From DASQFI01 sp035633215 (GTDB taxonomy: Bacteria; Acidobacteriota; Vicinamibacteria; Vicinamibacterales; SCN-69-37): a stretch of DNA of 64,000 nt. Below the pieces are notes generated by a model. The model was not told where the DNA came from and did not search any database. It worked only from the letters and a program-made list of their open reading frames with translations. The translations under genes and the position numbers were made by a program. Numbering within the stretch: the first letter of the stretch is position 1; each line of letters starts with the position of its first letter. This document shows positions 58,624 through 64,000 of the stretch, one piece after another. The stretch covers positions 310,001 to 374,000 of the forward strand of contig DASQFI010000010.1 in the NCBI GenBank assembly GCA_035633215.1, given 5' to 3'.

Positions 58624-60126
58624 TCACACTGTGAGGAAGCCGCCGTACACGTCGGTCAGCTTCCCCATGAACAGGCCCGTGAATCGCGCCAGCGCCGCGG
58701 TGCGTGCGGCGAGCGTCGGGCCCTCGGTCCGGAACGTCGTGAGCTGCGCCAGGAAGTCGAGGAAGTGAATCGTGATGATCCCGATCGCCTTCCGATCCGC
58801 GGGGGTTTCCGTGGCTCCCGGGTGATGGCCCTTGTACAGCGTCGTGAAGAGCGTCGTCGTGTCGCCAAAGACCTCGGCCGGCGTGCCGTTGTCCTCGACC
58901 TTCTTGAACCCGACAATCGTGTGCGGCGCGCCGCCGGCGTCGTTCACGAGCAGGCGGTATCGCATTTCTTTCTTGCGCGGATCGGCCGCGGAAACCAGCA
59001 GGTTGAACTCGCCGCCGACGACCTGGACCTTGCCGCCGAGCAGCGGCGAATCGGCGGTGCCCGTGACGCTCGCCTTGTGCGCCGGGTCCACGATGAACGC
59101 GTCGACATCGTCGGTGCGGATTGTGAGCCGGACGTCGAGCTTCGTGTTCTGCTGTTTGCCCGCGTCGAAGCCGGGCTGGAAGTCGGCGGCCGGCGAGATG
59201 AATCCGCGCATCGTCTCGGTGAACTGGAGGCTGGTGTTCGCCGGCGTCGGCGCCACCGGCATCGCCGGCGCGGCCTGCAGCGGGATGTTGTTCTGGCGGC
59301 AGAACTCGCGCGCGGCCGCCACGCCTTGATTGACCGCCTCGGTCATCCGATCGCGCTCGAAGTTGAAGAGGTAGTGCACCGGCACTTCCGCCTGAATCAG
59401 ACGGAGCGTGATCTTGCGTCCAAATTCGCCCGGCCGGCCGGCCGCGATCTCCTGGTTGTTCTTTTCGAGCCTTCCCCAGATCGTGAAGAAGTTCGTGTCG
59501 GCGACCGTCTCGATGATGTGGAAGTACTGCGACACGAAGCCGGGCCGCCACTCGTCGCGCGTGCTCACGGTCCAGATCGCCCAGATCTCGTCGGCGCCTC
59601 GGCGAATCGCTTCCTCGACGTTGGCGTCGGTGATGTACACCGCGTCGATGTATTTGTCGCCGTCGATCACGACCGGCGGGAACCACATCGGCAGCGAGAC
59701 GGCGCTGACCAGCCGGTCTTCGTCCATGCCGGCGTTCGTCACGACTTCGAGGCGTTTCTTCGAGAAGTTACAGAGATTGAACGTGCCGACCCGGTTGCCG
59801 GCGCGGATGAGATTCCAGTCGATGCCCCAGCGCGGCAGCACATTCGCGCGGAACCGATCGTACGTGAAGAACGACTGCATGTGCGTGAACTGGTTCGGCC
59901 CGTCCAGGTTGACGTCCATCGGGAGGAACGGGTCGTAGTTGCGCCAGGCGTCGGCGATCTGCTTCCCGGTGTATCCCTGGCAATACATCGCCAGGTTGAG
60001 GCACCCGCCGCTTGCGCCGTCGGCGTGATCGAATGTAATTCCCGCTTCGTCGAGCCAGACCTGCAACACGCCGGCTTGAAAGCCAACCTTCAGACCACCG
60101 CCGGCCAGAATCAGGGACTTCGCCAT
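58624..60126 (-). CDS. Patatin-like phospholipase with C-terminal GMC-associated domain
   Basis: A 500-residue protein. The patatin fold occupies residues 1-270: glycine-rich oxyanion loop LAGGGLKVGFQAG, nucleophile elbow DGASGG (Ser39), and a catalytic Asp likely in YIDAVYITDANVEEAI, where family members normally have DGG or DGA. The C-terminal part (300-500), with TETMRGFISP, LDVRLTIRTDDVDAFIVDP, GTADSPLLGGKVQVVGGEFNLLV, MRYRLLV and FGDTTTLFTTLYKGH, matches to my recollection a domain attached to large bacterial cholesterol-oxidase-type GMC enzymes. Here it is fused to a lipase instead, with a GMC enzyme as the next gene. Probable role: releasing lipids for oxidation. Confidence 0.85.
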   Translation of the reverse strand: MAKSLILAGGGLKVGFQAGVLQVWLDEAGITFDHADGASGGCLNLAMYCQGYTGKQIADAWRNYDPFLPMDVNLDGPNQFTHMQSFFTYDRFRANVLPRWGIDWNLIRAGNRVGTFNLCNFSKKRLEVVTNAGMDEDRLVSAVSLPMWFPPVVIDGDKYIDAVYITDANVEEAIRRGADEIWAIWTVSTRDEWRPGFVSQYFHIIETVADTNFFTIWGRLEKNNQEIAAGRPGEFGRKITLRLIQAEVPVHYLFNFERDRMTEAVNQGVAAAREFCRQNNIPLQAAPAMPVAPTPANTSLQFTETMRGFISPAADFQPGFDAGKQQNTKLDVRLTIRTDDVDAFIVDPAHKASVTGTADSPLLGGKVQVVGGEFNLLVSAADPRKKEMRYRLLVNDAGGAPHTIVGFKKVEDNGTPAEVFGDTTTLFTTLYKGHHPGATETPADRKAIGIITIHFLDFLAQLTTFRTEGPTLAARTAALARFTGLFMGKLTDVYGGFLTV

Positions 60127-60138
60127 GGAGACCTCAAG

Positions 60139-60245
60139 AGGCCGCGTGACGCGGCCTGAACTTCGAACGTCAAACTTCGAACTTCAAACAGCGGAAAGGG
60201 CGTGGGCTCCATTTGAAGTTCGAACTTCGAAGTTCAACGTTCAGG
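60139..60245. repeat. GAACTTCGAA-rich inverted repeat upstream of the patatin operon
   Basis: A perfect small hairpin (AGGCCGC, 60139-60145; GCGGCCT, 60151-60157) adjoins a longer imperfect inverted repeat (60155-60188 with 60212-60245) composed of CTTCGAAC/GAAGTTCGAA units. It lies in the 5' region of the leftward patatin operon, so an attenuator or operator cluster is possible. Confidence 0.6.
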
Positions 60246-60316
60246 TTGCGCAGCAACCTGTCAATGGGGGAGCTCACGCTCGTGCCGCGTGAGGGCTGGC
60301 TGGGGACCCGTATTAT

Positions 60317-60377
60317 AAAGACCTCGGGTTTCGTTTTGCTGAAAATCGCACCAAAAAAAGCGACACTCGAGGTCTTT
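60317..60377. repeat. Inverted repeat H5 (family H, diverged)
   Basis: Left arm AAAGACCTCGGGTTTCGTTTT-like (60317-60337) and a diverged right arm ending ACTCGAGGTCTTT (60365-60377). It lies 30 bases downstream of the LigB stop, and CTTTATAATA follows the stem on the minus strand, consistent with a terminator for LigB. Confidence 0.7.
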
Positions 60378-60407
60378 CATGCGGCAAACACCCTCGACGC
60401 GCCTCTT

Positions 60408-61934
60408 TTATCGGCCCGCGATGGTCCGAACTGTTTGGATCGTGTCGGCGTCTGTCGCCGATTTGTCGGTCCTGTAACGCTTCACTCGGGCGAACCGGAG
60501 CGCGAGCCCGCCGGGATACACGGGACTGGCCTGCAGGTCGTTGAAGGCGATCTCGACCACGAGCTCCGGTCGGACATGGACGGTGTACGCATCACGTCCG
60601 ATTTCGAGCGAGAGCAGCCTGGCCGTCTGCCAGGCGAGCATCTCGTCGGTCATCCCCTTGAAGGTCTTACCAAGCATGACGAACCCGTTCGTTTCGGGGT
60701 CGCGCGCGCCCAGGTGCAGGTTGCTGAGCCAGCCGCGGCGCCGGCCGTGGCCCCACTCGGCCGCGAGGACGACGAGGTCGAGCGTGCGCGCGCGCTTGAC
60801 TTTGAGCCAGGCCGCGCCGCGCCGGCCCGCGGCGTAGGGGGCGGTCAGGGCCTTCGCCATCACGCCTTCGTGTCCGCGGGCGAGCGCGGCATCGGCAAAC
60901 GCCTCCGCGGCCTCTGGGGTTGGACGGATCACGCGCGGGATCGCGAGCGGGCCGGCGATCTGATCGAGCGTCTGGATGCGGCGCTCCAGCGGCTCGTCGA
61001 GCAGCACGGTGCCGTCGGCGTACAGGCAGTCGAAGAAGAACGGCGTCAGCGGCAGCTCGTCCCGAGCGCGATCGATCTCGCGCTTCCGGCCGAACCGCCG
61101 CATCGTGATCTGAAACGGATGCGATGAGCCATCGGGCCGCAGCGCGATGACCTCGCCGTCGAGCACGAGCTCGCGCACGGGCATCGCGCGGACGAGCGCG
61201 ACGATCTCGGGCGCCGACGCCGTGACGTCATTCAGCGTGCGGGAAAAGATCGACACGGCGTCGCCGGCCTTGTGGATCTGTACGCGCGCGCCGTCGACTT
61301 TGTACTCGAGCGACGCCTCGCCGAGCTGCGCCACGGCATCGGCCACGCTGTCGCCAGTCTCGGCGAGCATCGGCCGGACCGGGCGCATGAGCTGGACGAC
61401 GAAGGCATCGAGCGCGGCGGCGTCTTTCGTGAGCGCCGCACGGGCGACGGGCCCGAGGTCTCCGGCCATCATGGCCGCCCGGCGGACGCGCGCCGCGTCG
61501 ACGTGACTTGCGCGCGCGATCGCTTCGATCAGGACGCCCTCGAGCGCGCCCTGGCGCAGCTCGCCGTGGAGCAGGCGCCTGAGAAAATCCTGTTCGGCCG
61601 AGGTGCTCCGCGCGAACAACGCTCGGAGCATCCGCGCACGTTCGCCGGCCGAGCCTTTTCCCGAGACCGCGGTCAGCGTCGCGAAGGCACTGTCCACGTC
61701 CAGGAGGTCGAGCGTTGCCGTTTCGGCCGGTGTCGCGTCCGAGGCCGACGCGACGGCCGCATAGCCGACGCCAATTCGTCCCTGCCGCGTCGTGCCGGAA
61801 AGAAACGCGACGGCCGGCTCGATCTCGCGCTCCTCGAGCCGCCCGAGCAGATCGGCCAGATGCCGGATCTTCTCCAGCCGCCCGCCGACCCCGGCGACCG
61901 CCGCAGATGTCGCGACCAGCTCCGACAGCCGCAT
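60408..61934 (-). CDS. ligB: ATP-dependent DNA ligase, LigB type
   Basis: A 508-residue ligase. An N-terminal helical DNA-binding domain (1-185, MRLSELVATSAAVAGVGGRLEKIRHLADLL, then FLRRLLHGELRQGALEGVL) precedes the catalytic core with EYKVDGARVQIH (adenylated Lys212), SRTLNDVT, ELVLDGEVIALRPDG, PFFFDCLYADG, HEGVMAKALTAPY and WLKVKRARTLDLVVLAAEWG. The OB-fold ends VEIAFNDLQ. This three-domain layout is that of mycobacterial LigB, the closest bacterial relative of eukaryotic ligase I. With the LigD-type and LigC-type ligases it makes three ATP-dependent ligases in one 64-kb window. NAD-dependent LigA, the usual replicative ligase, would lie elsewhere. Confidence 0.93.
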   Translation of the reverse strand: MRLSELVATSAAVAGVGGRLEKIRHLADLLGRLEEREIEPAVAFLSGTTRQGRIGVGYAAVASASDATPAETATLDLLDVDSAFATLTAVSGKGSAGERARMLRALFARSTSAEQDFLRRLLHGELRQGALEGVLIEAIARASHVDAARVRRAAMMAGDLGPVARAALTKDAAALDAFVVQLMRPVRPMLAETGDSVADAVAQLGEASLEYKVDGARVQIHKAGDAVSIFSRTLNDVTASAPEIVALVRAMPVRELVLDGEVIALRPDGSSHPFQITMRRFGRKREIDRARDELPLTPFFFDCLYADGTVLLDEPLERRIQTLDQIAGPLAIPRVIRPTPEAAEAFADAALARGHEGVMAKALTAPYAAGRRGAAWLKVKRARTLDLVVLAAEWGHGRRRGWLSNLHLGARDPETNGFVMLGKTFKGMTDEMLAWQTARLLSLEIGRDAYTVHVRPELVVEIAFNDLQASPVYPGGLALRFARVKRYRTDKSATDADTIQTVRTIAGR

Positions 61935-61972
61935 CGGGAAATCTTAGTGGCCGCGTATACACTCTGCGCAAC

Positions 61973-62053
61973 GGAACCCGCTTGACTTGACGTGGTAATC
62001 GAAGTCTCTTACGAGCGTCGCCGCAGGCGACCACGTCAAGTCAAGCGGGTTCC
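61973..62053. repeat. Perfect 24-base inverted repeat between LigB and the cupin gene
   Basis: GGAACCCGCTTGACTTGACG continuing TGGT (61973-61996) and its exact complement (62030-62053) flank 33 bases. It lies between divergent genes and only 17 bases before the cupin start, so it would form a hairpin in the cupin leader. Its sequence is unrelated to families R, H and B. Confidence 0.85.
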
Positions 62054-62069
62054 GGGATTAGGAGTTCTC

Positions 62070-62444
62070 ATGGCGATCGAGGCACCTGTCCGACAGTACC
62101 GCTGGGATGACATGCCGAAAGAGCGCGTCAACGACCTGCTCGATCGGCGCTTGATCACGGGCGAGCGCATGATGCTGGCCCACGTCTATCTGAAGAAGGG
62201 CTGCATCGTCCCGATGCACTCTCACGAAAACGAACAGCTCACGTACGTCGTGAGCGGCGGGCTTCGCTTCTGGATCGGCGACGAGAACGCCGAGAGCTTC
62301 GTCGTCGGTCCCGGCGAGGTCCTCGTGATTCCATCTCGCGTCCCGCACAAGGCCGAAGCGGTCGAGGACACGCTCGACGTCGACGTTTTCTCTCCGCCGC
62401 GGCAGGACTGGCTGGACAAGACGGATGACTATCTGAGGAAATGA
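62070..62444 (+). CDS. Cupin-domain protein
   Basis: A 124-residue single-domain cupin. The ATG at 62070 has AGGAG 6 bases upstream. The metal-binding motifs are clear: motif 1 MHSHENEQLTYVVSGGLRFWIG (G-x5-H-x-H-x3-4-E) and motif 2 GPGEVLVIPSRVPHKAEA. The C-terminus (DVFSPPRQDWLDKTDDYLRK) is typical of small cupins proposed to be dioxygenase- or isomerase-like or to bind small ligands. It is followed four bases downstream by a membrane-anchored hypothetical gene. Specific activity unknown. Confidence 0.9.
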   Translation: MAIEAPVRQYRWDDMPKERVNDLLDRRLITGERMMLAHVYLKKGCIVPMHSHENEQLTYVVSGGLRFWIGDENAESFVVGPGEVLVIPSRVPHKAEAVEDTLDVDVFSPPRQDWLDKTDDYLRK

Positions 62445-62448
62445 CACC

Positions 62449-63168
62449 ATGCATCGAAACCTTCGTCGCGAGTTGCGGTTCCTGCGCGGCTACGCGATCG
62501 TGACTTCGCTCGTGATGGTCGTGCTCTGCGCGACGGCATTCCGGCAGGCCACGCGCGCCACCAACCTCGGCGAAGTCAATGTCGAGCGGATCAACGTCGT
62601 CGATGCCGACGGCACGCTGCGGATGGTCATTTCGAACAAGGACAAGATGCACCCGGGCGTGATGGACGGCGTCGTCATCGACCGGCCTCGGCCGGTGGCG
62701 GGGATGCTGTTCTTCAACGATCAGGGCGACGAAGTGGGTGGCCTCACCTACACCGGCCGGCAGACGGATGACGCCAGGCGCGCGGATGCAGGCCTGATGT
62801 TCGACCAATTGAAGCAGGACCAGACGGTCGGCCTGAGCTACACGGAGAACAACGGCCGCCGCTCGGCCGGCTTCCACGTCTGGGATCGCGCGGACTCCCG
62901 CCTGAGCGAGTTGATTGCGAAGCTCAACGCCGCGAACAAGATCGAGGATCGCGCCAAACGCGACGCCGAAATCGCGGCGATCCGCGCGGTGGCGCCTCCG
63001 GGTCCGCGACGCGTGTTCCTGGGCAAGACGCCGGAGCGCGCGTCAACGCTGTCGCTCTCGGATGCGTCCGGGCGGCCGCGGCTGGTGTTGACCGTCGATC
63101 CGGCCGGGAACCCGCGGATTGAGTTTCTGGATGAGCAGGGGAAAGTGGTCAGCCGGATAGAGAAGTGA
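62449..63168 (+). CDS. Membrane-anchored hypothetical protein with repeated beta motifs
   Basis: A 239-residue protein with one N-terminal helix (GYAIVTSLVMVVLCATAF, 14-31). The exported part begins NLGEVNVERINVVDADGTLRMVISNKD, a strand-turn pattern (ivd.dG..R..is) that recurs as AGMLFFNDQGDEVGGLTY and LSLSDASGRPRLVLTVDPAGNPRIEFLDEQGKVV. The repeated motif G.pRi.l...G.p.i.f.D..G.v resembles a family seen in acidobacteria and planctomycetes, for which I know no function. It probably forms an operon with the cupin. The downstream gene is convergent. Confidence 0.78.
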   Translation: MHRNLRRELRFLRGYAIVTSLVMVVLCATAFRQATRATNLGEVNVERINVVDADGTLRMVISNKDKMHPGVMDGVVIDRPRPVAGMLFFNDQGDEVGGLTYTGRQTDDARRADAGLMFDQLKQDQTVGLSYTENNGRRSAGFHVWDRADSRLSELIAKLNAANKIEDRAKRDAEIAAIRAVAPPGPRRVFLGKTPERASTLSLSDASGRPRLVLTVDPAGNPRIEFLDEQGKVVSRIEK

Positions 63169-63172
63169 GTCT

Positions 63173-63955
63173 TCACCTCTGACAGGACATGTACTTCGAC
63201 GACTCGAGCCAATCCCGATCCGGATAGTAGACGAACAGCAGCCCGCCGCCCTTCACGCGATCGATCACTTCGCGCGCGACGCCGTCTCGAAGGGCGGGGC
63301 AGCCCCAGCTGCGGCCGAGGCGTCCATGCGTCCGTGCGAACTCGGCGCTCACGTACGGCGCGCCGTGCATGACGATGGCCCGCTCGAGCGCGCGGTCGTT
63401 GAAGCCTGCATCGAGACCGGTCAACCGCATCGAGTAGCCGTTCTTGCCGACGTACGACTCGCCCGTGACGAAGAGCCCGAGGCTCGACGCGTGGGTATCC
63501 GGCTCGTTTGAAAACTGATTCGCGAGGTTGTTGCCGCTGCCCTCGCCATGCGCGACGAGCTCGCGATAGAGCAGCGTCCGGGCGTCGAGATCGAACACCC
63601 ACAGCCGCTTTTCGGTGGAGGGCTTCGAGTAGTCGATGACGGTCAGCGTCGGGGCGTTCCGGACGTCGCCTGAGCGCACGGCGCACGTGGCGGCGCTGAG
63701 CGCCATCTCGAACACGTTCCGGTCGATCCCGCCAAGCTCGCCCGCCCGCCACTCAGTGCGACTGGGCCCGGCAGCGGCTCGCGGAGACGACCTCGACGAT
63801 TCGGCCGCCAGCCCGGCGCCGAACGCGATTGACAGAGAAACAACCAGAGCTGGGGAAACCGACACACACACCTGTTCCGACGCCGGAGACGTCTTCGAGC
63901 AGTTTTGTTGGAGGCGCGAGCTGCAGACTAACACAAGAATTGACGGATCGCTCAT
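63173..63955 (-). CDS. Murein L,D-transpeptidase catalytic-domain protein (YkuD-like)
   Basis: A 260-residue exported protein. A hydrophobic segment (33-50, SPALVVSLSIAFGAGLA) acts as signal or anchor. The catalytic part contains TLTVIDYSKPSTEKRLWVFDLDARTLLYRELVAHGEGSGNN, GLFVTGESYVGKNGYSMRLTGLD, RAIVMHGAPYVS, and GRSWGCPALRDGVA, where the catalytic cysteine sits in S-x-G-C. Such enzymes form 3-3 crosslinks in peptidoglycan or attach lipoproteins. The start codon is unsure: the ATG at 63955 lies in the right arm of an R-family element, and GTG codons further in (for example before the hydrophobic run) are possible. Confidence 0.85.
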   Translation of the reverse strand: MSDPSILVLVCSSRLQQNCSKTSPASEQVCVSVSPALVVSLSIAFGAGLAAESSRSSPRAAAGPSRTEWRAGELGGIDRNVFEMALSAATCAVRSGDVRNAPTLTVIDYSKPSTEKRLWVFDLDARTLLYRELVAHGEGSGNNLANQFSNEPDTHASSLGLFVTGESYVGKNGYSMRLTGLDAGFNDRALERAIVMHGAPYVSAEFARTHGRLGRSWGCPALRDGVAREVIDRVKGGGLLFVYYPDRDWLESSKYMSCQR

Positions 63956-64000
63956 CGCTCTATTTAAAGAGCTTGCTCGTCTAAATAGCTTGCTTGTATA
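63935..64000 (-). repeat. Partial family R element at the window edge
   Basis: Read on the minus strand, the sequence CTCTTTAAATAGAGCGATGA, then GCGATCCGTCAATT, parallels the right arm of R1 and lies at the start of the leftward transpeptidase gene. The partner arm would be beyond the window. ATAGCTTGCTTG/CGAGCAAGC-like pieces nearby may belong to its centre. Confidence 0.6.

Noticed and set aside
56434..60159. A 1241-codon open frame on the plus strand
   Set aside because: It is the antisense shadow of the patatin, GMC and hypothetical genes, which carry clear family motifs. Its product is arginine-, glutamate- and valine-rich without domains, as expected from high-GC antisense frames.
60213..61127. 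A 304-codon plus-strand frame opposite the end of LigB
   Set aside because: It begins in repeat sequence, reads through H5 and then is antisense to LigB, whose motifs are complete.
1..64000. tRNA, rRNA, riboswitch or other structured RNA genes
   Set aside because: I saw no CCA-ended cloverleaf, rRNA core sequence or known riboswitch consensus by eye. A covariance-model scan would be decisive and could not be run.

Overview
The window looks like chromosomal DNA of a high-GC soil bacterium of the phylum Acidobacteriota, probably class Vicinamibacteria. This is inferred from content, not from a marker gene. The supporting features are an 887-residue ADOP-type permease (acidobacterial duplicated orphan permease) translationally coupled to a PadR regulator, two further PadR genes, a serine/threonine kinase with a TolB/WD40-type propeller, a CarboxypepD_reg module of the kind found in Oar-like receptors, many secreted beta-propeller proteins, and split LigD-type ligases and polymerases. 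I see no rRNA, tRNA, CRISPR array, transposase or integrase.

Layout. 1-9.3 kb: end of a DUF1772 protein, a MATE exporter, a formylglycine-generating enzyme divergent from a sulfatase, a small secreted protein, a hydrolase coupled to an FG-GAP protein, and a gamma-glutamyltransferase homologue. 9.4-15.2 kb: a lytic transglycosylase, then a DNA-end-joining block with two AEP polymerases and two ATP-dependent ligases, and a TPR membrane protein between them. A LigB-type ligase lies at 60.4-61.9 kb. No Ku gene is visible. 15.2-22 kb: hydrolase, large membrane protein, PRC-barrel, MmcQ/YjbR, PadR, STAS, and a membrane-tethered Ser/Thr kinase. 22.6-30.2 kb: a glycan island with two tandem FkbM methyltransferases separated by an acyltransferase relic, two tandem GT-C-like membrane proteins, and an AftB-like glycosyltransferase split by a frame change. 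30.2-35.8 kb: a PQQ dehydrogenase with an N-terminal cytochrome c coupled to a PadR gene, divergent from the PadR-ADOP pair. 35.9-47 kb: FAD monooxygenase, TIG protein, chimeric DUF4139 protein, phosphodiesterase-like lipoprotein, zinc-finger/SpoIIE phosphatase, DinB, CGNR, DUF2934 and kinase-propeller genes. 47-52.2 kb: a leftward operon of a 39-residue membrane peptide, an SSS symporter and an ABC-2 exporter. 52.3-60.1 kb: leftward EfpL-type EF-P, lipoprotein, BNR propeller, then hypothetical protein, GMC oxidoreductase and patatin. 60.4-64 kb: LigB, cupin, hypothetical protein and L,D-transpeptidase.

The most striking feature is an unusual density of long, near-perfect inverted repeats placed exactly at gene edges. 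They fall into several sequence families. Family R (GATCGATAGATCGATCG core, arms of 32-35 nt) sits directly upstream of gene starts, and in two copies the right arm runs into the start codon. Family H (GACCTCGGGTTTCGTTTT arms) sits at junctions and in places contributes codons to protein ends. Family B (GGGGTCAGGTCTTG) resembles REP-type elements. A second unusual signal is an N-terminal motif (transmembrane helix, then WR..L, G..P..S..E and P) shared by the two FkbM methyltransferases and the unrelated PQQ dehydrogenase. A third is that all three PadR genes carry different dyads at their -10 hexamers.
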